64,000 nucleotides of DNA from Chengkuizengella sp. SCS-71B. GTDB taxonomy: Bacteria; Bacillota; Bacilli; Paenibacillales; KCTC-33759. Position numbers and translations under genes: made by a program. Location: positions 1,550,001 through 1,614,000 of the forward strand of contig NZ_JAZHSH010000001.1 in NCBI RefSeq assembly GCF_040100845.1, written 5' to 3'. This document shows positions 26,671 to 34,997 of this stretch, piece after piece. Below the pieces are notes generated by a model. That model ran no database searches and had not been told where the DNA came from. It saw only the letters and a list, made by a program, of their open reading frames with translations. The stretch's first letter is position 1. Each line of letters opens with the position of its first letter.

Positions 26671-27915
26671 TTGAATAAAACAGATAACATACTATACTCT
26701 ACACAAACAGTTATTAAGGAAGCATTGACAAATTTAGGTTTTGGGGAAGATATGTTTGATTTATTAAAGGAGCCTCTAAGATTATTTAAAGTCCGAATCC
26801 CAGTAATGATGGATGATGGTAAAGTACATGTGTTTACTGGTTTTAGAGCGCAGCATAATGATGCTGTTGGCCCAACAAAAGGTGGAGTTAGATTTCATCC
26901 AGATGTAACTGAGGATGAAGTAAAAGCACTATCTATTTGGATGACTTTAAAATGTGGTATAACAGACATTCCGTACGGCGGAGGAAAAGGTGGGATTATT
27001 TGCGATCCTCGTAAAATGTCGTTCAAAGAATTGGAAAGATTAAGCAGGGGTTATGTCCGTGCGATTAGTCAGGTTGTTGGTCCTTCAAAAGATATTCCCG
27101 CACCTGATGTGATGACAAATTCACAAATCATGGCATGGATGCTTGATGAATACAGTAGAATTAGAGAATTTGATTCACCAGGATTCATTACTGGTAAACC
27201 TCTTGTGCTTGGTGGCTCTCATGGTCGTGAAACTGCTACAGCCAAGGGTGTATCCATTATGATCAAAGAAGCATTGAAGAAAAAAAATATTGCAATTCAA
27301 GATGCGAGAGTTATTATACAAGGATTTGGAAATGCTGGGAGTTATCTTGCCAAGTTTATGCATGAAGCTGGAGCCAAAGTTGTAGGGATTTCTGATGTTC
27401 TTGGGGGTTTATATGACCCTAATGGGCTTGATATTGATTTTTTAATTGATAGAAGAGATTCATTTGGAACAGTAACAAACTTATTTAAAAAAACGATCTC
27501 AAATCAAGAGCTGCTTGAAATGGACTGTGATATTCTTGTACCTGCTGCAATTGAAAATCAAATTACAATCCATAACGCAGAGAAGATAAAAGCAAGTATA
27601 CTGGTAGAAGCAGCAAATGGACCTACCACATTAGAAGCAACTCAAATATTGACAGATAAAGGAGTCTTGCTAATTCCAGATGTTCTCGCAAGTGCAGGGG
27701 GTGTCATTGTATCTTACTTTGAATGGGTTCAAAATAACCAAGGATATTATTGGAGTGAAAAAGAAGTTCATGAGAAATTAGAGGATATTATGGTAAGAGC
27801 TTTAGACAAAATATATCAAACACATACATCAAGAGGTGTTAACATGCGCCTAGCAGCTTATATGATGGGAGTACGCAAGGTGGCTGAAGCCGTAAAATAC
27901 AGAGGCTGGATTTAA
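26671..27915 (+). CDS. gudB: NAD-specific glutamate dehydrogenase
   Basis: This enzyme deaminates glutamate to 2-oxoglutarate and ammonia, linking amino acid breakdown to the citric acid cycle. The substrate domain has VGPTKGGVRFHPDVT and GGGKGGIICDP with the catalytic lysine region, and PAPDVMTNSQIMAWM. The NAD-binding domain carries the motif GFGNAGSYLA. At about 414 residues it fits RocG/GudB. I chose the TTG behind AAGAAGGTGG; the GTG nine bases upstream sits inside that site. No duplicated segment like that inactivating gudB in laboratory Bacillus is seen. Its stop overlaps the prsW start. Confidence 0.93.
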   Translation: MNKTDNILYSTQTVIKEALTNLGFGEDMFDLLKEPLRLFKVRIPVMMDDGKVHVFTGFRAQHNDAVGPTKGGVRFHPDVTEDEVKALSIWMTLKCGITDIPYGGGKGGIICDPRKMSFKELERLSRGYVRAISQVVGPSKDIPAPDVMTNSQIMAWMLDEYSRIREFDSPGFITGKPLVLGGSHGRETATAKGVSIMIKEALKKKNIAIQDARVIIQGFGNAGSYLAKFMHEAGAKVVGISDVLGGLYDPNGLDIDFLIDRRDSFGTVTNLFKKTISNQELLEMDCDILVPAAIENQITIHNAEKIKASILVEAANGPTTLEATQILTDKGVLLIPDVLASAGGVIVSYFEWVQNNQGYYWSEKEVHEKLEDIMVRALDKIYQTHTSRGVNMRLAAYMMGVRKVAEAVKYRGWI

Positions 27916-28601
27916 TGCAAATCTTAACTATATTATGTATTGCAATAGCTCCAAGTTTAGCGCTGCTGACTTATTTTTATTTAAAAGAGAGTCACTCTTC
28001 AGAACCAATACGTATGGTTATGAAATTATTTTTATTTGGTATACTTCTCGTATTTCCTACTATGGTTATTCAGCGTGGTTTAGTTTTAGGCTTCGGAGAA
28101 AATGATTTTTTATTTTCATTTATAATTTCAGGTGGAATTGAAGAGTTTTTGAAACTGTTTCTTTTATATTATACAATATTCAATCATCATGTTTTTGATT
28201 CACCCTATGATGGGATCGTTTATGGTGTATCCATCTCATTAGGATTTGCAACTTTGGAAAATATAATCTATGCATTTTCTTATTCAGCTTCTTTTACTAC
28301 ATTGTTGCTAAGAGGGTTGCTGCCAATTTCAGGACATGCAATATTTGGTGTAATTATGGGATTTTATATAAGTAAGGCTAAGTTCCTTTCACAAAAGAAA
28401 TATTTATGTTTAGCCTTGGCTCTTCCTGTATTATGGCATGGATCATTTGATTATATTATGCTTGCTTTTCAAACGAATTTATTGATGATTTTAATTGTCT
28501 TTATGGTTTTTTTATGGATTAAAGGGTTAAGAAAAGTTAAGCAGGCAAATCATTATTCAACATCGTTTAATATGACTGCGGAGAAAAAGTTTGAAGTGTA
28601 A
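27915..28601 (+). CDS. prsW: Membrane protease PrsW
   Basis: PrsW makes the first cut in the anti-sigma factor RsiW in Bacillus, freeing sigma-W after envelope damage. This 228-residue protein has about seven hydrophobic helices and the family motifs: GGIEEFLKLF with the paired glutamates, FATLENIIYAF, the histidine in PISGHAIFGVIMG, and LWHGSFDY. The start codon overlaps the gudB stop by one base, as TAATG. The operon with glutamate dehydrogenase is shared with Bacillus gudB neighbours. Whether the substrate is the anti-sigma factor at the end of this window is unknown. Confidence 0.9.
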   Translation: MQILTILCIAIAPSLALLTYFYLKESHSSEPIRMVMKLFLFGILLVFPTMVIQRGLVLGFGENDFLFSFIISGGIEEFLKLFLLYYTIFNHHVFDSPYDGIVYGVSISLGFATLENIIYAFSYSASFTTLLLRGLLPISGHAIFGVIMGFYISKAKFLSQKKYLCLALALPVLWHGSFDYIMLAFQTNLLMILIVFMVFLWIKGLRKVKQANHYSTSFNMTAEKKFEV

Positions 28602-28613
28602 GCAATTTGGTAA

Positions 28614-28628
28614 TGATAATGCTTATAA
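28614..28628 (+). promoter_or_regulatory. Fur-like box before the zinc-ribbon gene
   Basis: TGATAAT-G-CTTATAA matches 12 of the 14 informative bases of the 7-1-7 Fur-family consensus and sits just before the ribosome binding site of the small gene. It could be chance in AT-rich DNA. Confidence 0.3.
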
Positions 28629-28652
28629 TCATTTGCAGGAGGATTTTCATCT

Positions 28653-28811
28653 ATGAAATACAGAGTGAAAGTTACAATCCGATGTCAATCTTGCGGTGAA
28701 AGATATATTCTTAAAGGCAGAAGAGCTGAAGGAAAAGTGGACACAGGTTTCAAAAAATGTTTATGTAATAACGATTCAAATTTTGAAGTTCAATATGAAA
28801 ATGAATTATAG
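28653..28811 (+). CDS. 52-residue zinc-ribbon-like protein
   Basis: The protein begins MKYRVKVTIRCQSCGERY and has one CxxC pair (C11, C14) and a C36-L-C38 pair about 22 residues later, which could bind one zinc ion. GCAGGAGG lies nine bases before the ATG. It sits between prsW and ypeB. The size and cysteine spacing suggest a compact metal-binding protein of unknown role. It is too short to assign to a named family by eye. Confidence 0.7.
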   Translation: MKYRVKVTIRCQSCGERYILKGRRAEGKVDTGFKKCLCNNDSNFEVQYENEL

Positions 28812-28816
28812 TGAAT

Positions 28817-28871
28817 AAAGCCCCTTTCATTAACAGAAACTATGTTACAAATTGTTAATGAAAGGGGTTTA
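28817..28871 (+). promoter_or_regulatory. Hairpin masking the ypeB ribosome binding site
   Basis: CCCCTTTCATTAAC at 28821-28834 pairs perfectly with GTTAATGAAAGGGG at 28854-28867, with a 19-base loop. The 3' strand contains the AAAGGGG that should bind the ribosome for ypeB. Only a short T run follows, so it may act on translation as much as on transcription. Confidence 0.7.
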
Positions 28872-28872
28872 T

Positions 28873-30201
28873 ATGATGTATAGACGTTTAAGCGCAGTTG
28901 CGTTTCCGATCCTTATCATTGCTTTAGTAGGTACTGCATTGTGGGGGTATCAAGAACATCAAGAAAAAAACTCAATATTGATAAAGTCTGAAAATCAATA
29001 TCAACGTGCTTTTCATAATTTATCATTTGAACTAGATCAACTACATACCGAATTAGGGAATACTTTGGCTGTAAATTCATCATCTCGTAATTTCCATAGA
29101 AAATGCTTGGTTAATGTCTGGAGAATAACGAGTGAAGCTCAAAGTGATATTAATCAATTACCGTTAACATTACTGCCTTTTGATAAAACGGAGGAATTGC
29201 TGGCTAATTTAGCTAGTTTCTCATATTCAGCTGCAATAAGAGATTTATCTGACGATCCCTTGTCAGAAAAAGAAATGGAAAATTTGAAATCATTGTACGA
29301 GAGAACAGGTGAGATTTCAAATGAATTAAGATCCATCCAATCTAATGTATTGAGGGATAATCTTCGTTGGATGGACGTAGAGGTCGCTATTGCTTCTGAA
29401 CAAGAGCCATTGGATAATGGCATCATAGATGGGTTTAAAACAGTGGATAAAAAAGTCACAGAATATTCTGAGATTGATTGGGGACCTTCTAATACTCAAA
29501 TGTTTCATAATAGAGACTATAATCAATTAGGAGGAAGTTCCATTTCTCCTGAAGAAGCTAAAGAAATTGCTGGAAATATATTAAATATGAAACAAACAGA
29601 ACAAATGAAGGTTTACGAAAACGGAAAAGGGACTGAATACCATACTTATAATATCCAGATTAATAATTCTAATGAGAACTCTATAGAGATGGATATAACA
29701 GCTAAAGGTGGCCACGTCGTATGGTTTATGAACTCCCGCCCTGTGAATGGAAAGAAGCTTGATGTTAATCAAGCAAAAGAAAAGGCATTAGAAGCGCTTG
29801 AACAAATGGGTTTTAAAAAAATGAAGGCGGTTAGTTTTGATCAATATGAAAATGTTGTAAGTTTCGCTTTTGTAACGAAAATGGATGATATTATTATTTA
29901 CCCTCAGAAAATTTCAGTTAAAGTAGCATTGGATAATGGTGAAGTGGTGGGAATGCAAACTACAGACTATATTTTTGCAAATCATGAACGGAGTATAGAA
30001 CCTCCTAAGCTAACTATTGAAGAAGCGAAAAAAACACTAAATCAAAACTTTAAGGTGGAAAGTACCGACAAAGCTTTAATCTTAAATGATATGAATGAGG
30101 AAATTTTATGTTATGAATTTTTAGGAGAAATCAACAGCCAGCTTTATAGAATTTATATTAATGCAAGTACAGGAATGGAAGAGAAAATCGAACAAGTGTA
30201 A
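28873..30201 (+). CDS. ypeB: Germination protein YpeB
   Basis: YpeB is a spore protein needed to place and stabilise the cortex-lytic enzyme SleB; it is cut during germination. An N-terminal signal anchor (about residues 7-28) is followed by a helical domain to about residue 210. Three PepSY-like repeats come next, each starting with a phrase like SPEEAKEIAGNIL, DVNQAKEKALEALEQMGF or TIEEAKKTLNQNF. Length (about 442 aa) agrees with Bacillus YpeB. The usual partner gene sleB is not beside it; the tiny zinc-ribbon gene occupies that place. Start choice between two adjacent ATGs is open. Confidence 0.9.
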   Translation: MMYRRLSAVAFPILIIALVGTALWGYQEHQEKNSILIKSENQYQRAFHNLSFELDQLHTELGNTLAVNSSSRNFHRKCLVNVWRITSEAQSDINQLPLTLLPFDKTEELLANLASFSYSAAIRDLSDDPLSEKEMENLKSLYERTGEISNELRSIQSNVLRDNLRWMDVEVAIASEQEPLDNGIIDGFKTVDKKVTEYSEIDWGPSNTQMFHNRDYNQLGGSSISPEEAKEIAGNILNMKQTEQMKVYENGKGTEYHTYNIQINNSNENSIEMDITAKGGHVVWFMNSRPVNGKKLDVNQAKEKALEALEQMGFKKMKAVSFDQYENVVSFAFVTKMDDIIIYPQKISVKVALDNGEVVGMQTTDYIFANHERSIEPPKLTIEEAKKTLNQNFKVESTDKALILNDMNEEILCYEFLGEINSQLYRIYINASTGMEEKIEQV

Positions 30202-30203
30202 AG

Positions 30204-30257
30204 TACCCACAAAAGTGAAGAGAAGCTACGAAGTTAAATCCTATTACTTTTGCGGGG
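30204..30257 (+). repeat. Post-stop dispersed motif, copy 4, with inverted partner
   Basis: TACCCACAAAAGTGAAG follows the ypeB stop by two bases. Here alone an inverted partner is present: ACTTTTGCGGGG at 30246-30257 pairs with CCCACAAAAGT at one mismatch, giving an 11-base stem with a 28-base loop. This may be the most complete form of the element. Confidence 0.55.
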
Positions 30258-30297
30258 CCCAGAACAAAAAACCAAATACACATCACATACAATATAG

Positions 30298-30361
30298 TCC
30301 CACTAAAACTAATATGGAAATCAAAGATTTCCCATAGATTTTAGTGGGATTTATTTTTTTC
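30298..30361 (+). terminator. Strong terminator after ypeB
   Basis: TCCCACTAAAA pairs with TTTTAGTGGGA, with a second inner stem GGAAATC/GATTTCC, then TTTATTTTTTT. Confidence 0.92.
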
Positions 30362-30425
30362 TACAAATTCTGAGTTCTTCTGATATAATTTGATATATCA
30401 TTTAGATTTTTTTGAGGTGATACAC

Positions 30426-31079
30426 TTGAAATTAAAAATTGGTCAAAAACTTTTTTTAGAAATTGGTGAGCCTACTGAGGAACAGGATAAAAAAGAAGCA
30501 CCTTTTTATAAAACAAGAATTTCTGATATTCAGAATGATTATATCTCTATAGAAACTCCAATAGATGAAAATGGAGAAGATATTTATTTATATGATGGAG
30601 ATGAAATATTTGTACGCTTTAATTCTGAGGATGATGTGAAATATGCTTTTTCTTCATTTGTAATCGGAACAAAAAAAGAAATAATTGAGCAGATTATGCT
30701 TAAAAAACCATCTCCAAATGAAATCATACATATTGATGATCGTAATTATTTAAGAGTTCCTGCAGAGTTGGAGATCGCAGTACAACTTTCTAATCATGTG
30801 CGTTTTCTTGCTAAAACAATTGATATTAGTGGGGGTGGTTTAGCATTTATATGTGAAGAAAAAATTCAGATTCAAAACTCGATTAACTGTTGGTTGCTTA
30901 TAAAACATAAAAATGAATTAATTCAACACATCCCCTTTGAAGGGGTGATTATAAGGACAATGAAAATAGATTCTGAGAAGACAAAAGTTATGGTTTATTA
31001 CCAAAATATTGATGAAGAAGACAGGAGAGCGATTATACGTTATTGTTTTGATCGACAATTTGAACTACGGAAAAAATAA
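30426..31079 (+). CDS. ypfA: PilZ-domain c-di-GMP receptor (YpfA/MotI-like)
   Basis: The protein has a YcgR-like N-terminal beta domain (about 1-100) and a C-terminal PilZ domain. The c-di-GMP-binding motifs are intact: RxxxR as R106-NYL-R110, and DxSxxG as D133-I-S-G-G-G138. In Bacillus the orthologue brakes flagellar rotation when c-di-GMP rises. The TTG start was preferred because GAGGTGATA lies just upstream; an ATG 36 bases earlier has no site. Order ypfA-ypfB-cmk-rpsA is that of Bacillus. No motility genes other than cheR are in the window. Confidence 0.88.
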   Translation: MKLKIGQKLFLEIGEPTEEQDKKEAPFYKTRISDIQNDYISIETPIDENGEDIYLYDGDEIFVRFNSEDDVKYAFSSFVIGTKKEIIEQIMLKKPSPNEIIHIDDRNYLRVPAELEIAVQLSNHVRFLAKTIDISGGGLAFICEEKIQIQNSINCWLLIKHKNELIQHIPFEGVIIRTMKIDSEKTKVMVYYQNIDEEDRRAIIRYCFDRQFELRKK

Positions 31080-31150
31080 ATTGACTTCAAATGAATGAAG
31101 AAATTTTTTTGAGGTAAAATATGGTTATCATTATACAATAGGTGTGAATC

Positions 31151-31387
31151 ATGTCAATTCAAAAAGACCATCCAAAATTTGAAGAACTTTATATTGTTTT
31201 TTCTAACATCATTGAAAAGTTTTTATTAAAAATATTTTTGTTTTTATTTGTGATACTCATTTTTTTGCAATTTTTTTCTCAATTTGATTATGTTCGTTCG
31301 ATTTTAATAAAAGTTGAAAAATTAGAGGGTATTCCCTACCAAATTAACGATAGGTATCATGATGAAAACAACAAAAATAGTAATTGA
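31151..31387 (+). CDS. Small membrane protein (YpfB position, DUF5359-like)
   Basis: The 78-residue protein has one strongly hydrophobic helix (about residues 23-44, rich in F, L and I), with a charged N terminus and a short polar tail. It lies between the PilZ gene and cmk, where Bacillus has ypfB, a small protein of the DUF5359 type. Similarity is positional and topological rather than by motif. The ribosome binding site is a modest AGGTGTG. Function is unknown. Confidence 0.6.
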   Translation: MSIQKDHPKFEELYIVFSNIIEKFLLKIFLFLFVILIFLQFFSQFDYVRSILIKVEKLEGIPYQINDRYHDENNKNSN

Positions 31388-31390
31388 TTT

Positions 31391-31419
31391 TTGCAAAAAT
31401 CTTAAATCTGTGTTACAAT
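31391..31419 (+). promoter_or_regulatory. Sigma-A-type promoter of cmk
   Basis: TTGCAA is separated by 17 bases from TACAAT. The predicted start (about 31426) falls directly at the hairpin that follows. Confidence 0.6.
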
Positions 31420-31428
31420 TTTTTTCAT

Positions 31429-31450
31429 AGCAGGCATTGCCTGCTTTTTT
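31429..31450 (+). terminator. Hairpin with T run at the 5' end of the cmk transcript
   Basis: AGCAGGC-ATT-GCCTGCT is followed by TTTTT. It could end transcripts from the PilZ/small membrane genes, or form a 5' stem at the start of the cmk RNA. Confidence 0.7.
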
Positions 31451-31511
31451 GCTGAAATTAGAAGGGGATTATACTTTTACATAAATTTTCGACATAAAGG
31501 AGGTGACTCCA

Positions 31512-32228
31512 TTGTTCCAACAGCGCCATAAAATTAATGTCGCTATTGATGGTCCTGCGGGGGCTGGAAAAAGTACTATTGCACGCTTAGTGTCCAAAGA
31601 ATTAGGGTATGTATATATTGATACAGGTGCAATGTATAGAGCTGTAACCTTAAAGGCGATGGAAAATCAAATTCCTCCAAATGATGAACTGAAAATTGTT
31701 GAATTAACCAAACAGTTGGATATTGAATTGATTCCTAGAGAAAGCGGTCAAATGGTGATTGTAAATGGAATTGATGTAACGGAATCAATTCGAACTAATG
31801 AAATAAACCAACAGGTCTCTAAGTTTGCTGGGATCAGCAAATTAAGAGAAATACTTGTGGAAAAGCAAAAACAACTGGCTTCATCAAAAGGTGTGGTTAT
31901 GGACGGGAGAGATATAGCTACTCATGTGCTTCCAGATGCAGAAGTGAAGATTTTTTTAACAGCTAGCGTTGAGGAAAGGGCTTTAAGGAGATATAATGAG
32001 ATGCTTGAGAAATCACCAGAGTTAACAATCACTTTGGAACAGCTTAAAAATGATATTTCCGTACGAGATCAAATGGATTTAGAAAGAACAGCTTCACCAT
32101 TAAAAATGGCTGAGGATGCGATTAAAGTTGATAGTACAAACATGACTATTTTAGAGGTTGTGCAAACCATTAAAGAATTATGCATTAAAAAAATGGGTGG
32201 GGATAATCATGTTATACAAAACGATTAG
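31512..32228 (+). CDS. cmk: Cytidylate kinase
   Basis: Cmk phosphorylates CMP and dCMP using ATP. The P-loop GPAGAGKST lies near the N terminus, followed by YIDTGAMYRAVT for nucleotide binding, MDGRDIATHVLP, and the lid segment RDQMDLERTASPL. Length (about 238 aa) is that of the long bacterial form. The TTG was chosen because AAAGGAGGTGA sits just upstream; a GTG nine bases earlier overlaps that site. Its end overlaps plsC by 20 bases. Confidence 0.94.
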   Translation: MFQQRHKINVAIDGPAGAGKSTIARLVSKELGYVYIDTGAMYRAVTLKAMENQIPPNDELKIVELTKQLDIELIPRESGQMVIVNGIDVTESIRTNEINQQVSKFAGISKLREILVEKQKQLASSKGVVMDGRDIATHVLPDAEVKIFLTASVEERALRRYNEMLEKSPELTITLEQLKNDISVRDQMDLERTASPLKMAEDAIKVDSTNMTILEVVQTIKELCIKKMGGDNHVIQND

Positions 32229-32790
32229 AATGATATTAAGATTGTTGTATATTCTAATATATCGATTAAAAGTAGAAGGTAAATATAATATCCCTCAACA
32301 AGGTGGAGTCATGCTTTGTTCTAACCATGTAAATTTATTAGATCCTACCATTGTAGGAATCCCACTAAATAGAGAAGTACATTTTATGGCAAAAGAAGAG
32401 TTGTTTAAAATTCCTGTGTTAGGGAAATTAATTGCTAAATTAGGAGCTTTTCCAGTAAAACGGGGTGGGGTCAGTAGAGATTCCATAAGAAACGCAATTA
32501 AAATTTTAAACGAAGGAAAAGTTTTTGGGATTTTTCCTGAAGGTACTAGAAGGAAATCATTAGGTGTGGGAAAAAAAGGAGCAGCCAGTTTTGCACTTCG
32601 TTCCAATGCAATAGTTATACCTGTTGCAATAATTGGAAATTACACCCCATTTCGAAAAATGAAAGTGATTTACGGAAAACCAGTTGATTTAAGTGAGTTT
32701 AAGGAAGATTCCTCAACTGATCGCCTAGAGAAAGCGACTGATAAAATCATGTCAAATATTGAAAATTTATTAAAAAGTAATTCAAACTAA
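32209..32790 (+). CDS. plsC: 1-acyl-sn-glycerol-3-phosphate acyltransferase
   Basis: PlsC adds the second acyl chain to lysophosphatidic acid in phospholipid synthesis. The acyltransferase motifs are present: SNHVNLLDP (HxxxxD), the phosphate-binding FPEGTRRKS, and VIPVAIIGNY. A hydrophobic N-terminal segment suggests peripheral membrane attachment. The ATG of MLYKTIRM follows GGGTGGGG inside the end of cmk, which implies coupled translation. Length 193 aa is normal. PlsY for the preceding acylation step is encoded four kilobases downstream. Confidence 0.92.
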   Translation: MLYKTIRMILRLLYILIYRLKVEGKYNIPQQGGVMLCSNHVNLLDPTIVGIPLNREVHFMAKEELFKIPVLGKLIAKLGAFPVKRGGVSRDSIRNAIKILNEGKVFGIFPEGTRRKSLGVGKKGAASFALRSNAIVIPVAIIGNYTPFRKMKVIYGKPVDLSEFKEDSSTDRLEKATDKIMSNIENLLKSNSN

Positions 32791-32968
32791 AATAAACTAA
32801 TTCATTTTTTGAATAAATGTAAAGTTGAATATGGAACAATATCTACAAATGAATTATATTTATGTAGAGTTATGATTTGAATCTGTATTATACAGATATT
32901 AATTAATAAAATATACAGTGAAGAATCTGATTATTAATGATCAGATAAGCACTAGGAGGTTAATTTAA

Positions 32969-34189
32969 ATGACAGAAGAAACAAATGTAGTTCAAGAGCA
33001 AGAAGCTTCAGAGACAGTAACACAAGAGGAAATGTCGAATGTAAATGTTATTCAACAAGGGGACATTGTTAAAGGTAAAGTCGTTAAGGTTGAAGATAAT
33101 CAAGTCATAGTAGATATTGGTTATAAATATGATGGTATTGTTCCACTTCGTGAACTATCCTCCGTTCATTTAGAAAATGCAGCTGAAGGAGCAGAAGTGG
33201 ATCAAGAAATTGAATGTAAAGTTATAAGTATAAATGATGAAAATGAAAAATTAATTTTGTCTAAAAAAGCAATTGCTAGTGAAAAAGCATGGGGTGAACT
33301 TCAATCTTTATTTGAAAGCCAACAAGTTTTTGAAGCAAATGTAGCTGATGTTGTAAAGGGTGGATTAGTTGTTGATTTAGGTGTTCGTGCTTTTGTACCT
33401 GCATCTATGGTAGAAAGACATTTTGTTGAAGATTTTTCAGATTACAAAGGGCGCACTTTAAGAGTGAAGGTAAAAGAATTAGACCAAGAAAATAATAAAG
33501 TGATTCTTTCTCAACGTGATGTTTTAGATGAAGAATTTGATGCTAAGAAAAAAGAAGTGCTTTCTCAAATAGAGGTTGGACAAGAAATTGAAGGAACTGT
33601 TCAGCGTCTTACTCCATTCGGAGCTTTCATTGATCTTGGTGGTGTTGATGGATTAGTACACATTTCAGAATTATCATGGTCACATGTTGAACAACCATCT
33701 GATGTTGTCAATGAAGGTGATAAAGTGAAAGTAAAGGTATTGAAAATTGATGCTGAGAAAGAAAAAATAAGCTTAAGTTTAAAGGCAGTTCAACCTGGTC
33801 CTTGGGAGAGTGTTGAAGAGAAATTTAATACAGGAGATGTCGTTAAAGGTGAAGTGAAGCGTATTGCTGCATTTGGAGCTTTTGTAGAGATTTTACCAAG
33901 TGTAGAAGGGTTGGTTCATATCTCACAAATTTCTCATAATCATATAGGAACACCGCATGAAGTTCTGAAAGAAGGACAAGAAGTTGATGTGAAAATTTTA
34001 GAAATCAATCCAAAAGAAAAAAGAATTTCTTTAAGTATTAAGGAAACAATCGATGCACCTGAAGCTCCAGAAAAGCCAGAAAAAAGCAACAGAGATGGAG
34101 AAAAGAACTTAGGAGAGTATGTGGAGAATAAGGGATTGAATTTAACTTTAGGTGAACGTTTTGGAGATAAATTAAGTAAATTGAAATAA
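32969..34189 (+). CDS. rpsA: Ribosomal protein S1 homologue (four S1 domains)
   Basis: Four S1 RNA-binding domains follow an acidic N-terminal leader of about 30 residues; they begin near GDIVKGKVVKVEDNQVIVDIG, FEANVADVVKGGLVVDLG, GQEIEGTVQRLTPFGAFIDLG and GDVVKGEVKRIAAFGAFVEI. The Gram-positive four-domain form (YpfD in Bacillus) is shorter than the six-domain enterobacterial S1 and is not essential in Bacillus. The C-terminal tail is charged. CTAGGAGG precedes the ATG. It follows cmk-plsC as in Bacillus and is closed by a terminator. Confidence 0.93.
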   Translation: MTEETNVVQEQEASETVTQEEMSNVNVIQQGDIVKGKVVKVEDNQVIVDIGYKYDGIVPLRELSSVHLENAAEGAEVDQEIECKVISINDENEKLILSKKAIASEKAWGELQSLFESQQVFEANVADVVKGGLVVDLGVRAFVPASMVERHFVEDFSDYKGRTLRVKVKELDQENNKVILSQRDVLDEEFDAKKKEVLSQIEVGQEIEGTVQRLTPFGAFIDLGGVDGLVHISELSWSHVEQPSDVVNEGDKVKVKVLKIDAEKEKISLSLKAVQPGPWESVEEKFNTGDVVKGEVKRIAAFGAFVEILPSVEGLVHISQISHNHIGTPHEVLKEGQEVDVKILEINPKEKRISLSIKETIDAPEAPEKPEKSNRDGEKNLGEYVENKGLNLTLGERFGDKLSKLK

Positions 34190-34210
34190 TCTTAAATTCA
34201 TTCTTATATC

Positions 34211-34246
34211 AATCGGCGGTCTCAGAGCGAGTTCGCCGATTTTTTC
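34211..34246 (+). terminator. Terminator after rpsA
   Basis: AATCGGCG pairs with CGCCGATT around a 14-base loop and continues into six T. Confidence 0.88.
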
Positions 34247-34306
34247 CTTTCATTGAGTAAAAAACAACAATTTTTCAAAATATAAGAGTGGAAAGTGGTG
34301 AAAAAT

Positions 34307-34900
34307 ATGAACCCTGGTTACTTATCATTTTTGCTCTTATGTATAATATGTATTTTGTTGTTTTTTGGTTGGAAAAATCAAATTATTGAAGAGGTTTCAA
34401 GAAGATCAATTTTATTATTTTTACTATTATGGACGTTCTTTTTATTTATAAATATACCACTTTCAGGTGGCTATGTTATAAATTCAAGTTATATATTCAT
34501 GGTAATAACCTCATTTTATGTAGCATATAGGTTTCAAATAGTTACTGTTAATTTCTTTTTGTTTCTCTTTTTTTTTAGTACCATATATGTATTGCTTCAA
34601 TTACTGTATTTTATAGATCCTATGTTTATTATTTATCACATCAAATTGGATATAGCTGTATTATTGGCTTTATTAAGTGCTGGTTTAATTAAAAATTCAT
34701 TAGAACAATTTACAGTAATAACACTTGGAATGATCTTTGGGGATTTTATTTTAACCTTGTTTATATTTCACAGACTCCCCTTAGAATTAGGAGATTTTGA
34801 ATTATATGATATGTGGTTATTAACTTTTATCATTTGCCGAGTGTTTTCTGAAGCAGCTAATAGAGGGTATCAAAGAATGAAGCAATATTTTGTGAAATGA
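34307..34900 (+). CDS. yphA: YphA-like multi-spanning membrane protein
   Basis: About 197 residues with six or seven hydrophobic helices and almost no soluble part; the last loop has the more conserved DMWLLTFIICRVFSEAANRGY. It lies between the S1 homologue and der, where Bacillus has yphA, a membrane protein of unknown role. The assignment rests on position, length and topology. The start could be the ATG used here (AAAGTGGTG upstream) or the GTG four codons earlier. Confidence 0.7.
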   Translation: MNPGYLSFLLLCIICILLFFGWKNQIIEEVSRRSILLFLLLWTFFLFINIPLSGGYVINSSYIFMVITSFYVAYRFQIVTVNFFLFLFFFSTIYVLLQLLYFIDPMFIIYHIKLDIAVLLALLSAGLIKNSLEQFTVITLGMIFGDFILTLFIFHRLPLELGDFELYDMWLLTFIICRVFSEAANRGYQRMKQYFVK

Positions 34901-34997
34901 GAAATTGGTTGTTACTGTATCCGAGGTATTTTATGGTTTTTAAAAATTAAATTTGATATGATAATATTCATGAGTAATTAGATTAGGAGTGGACGTT

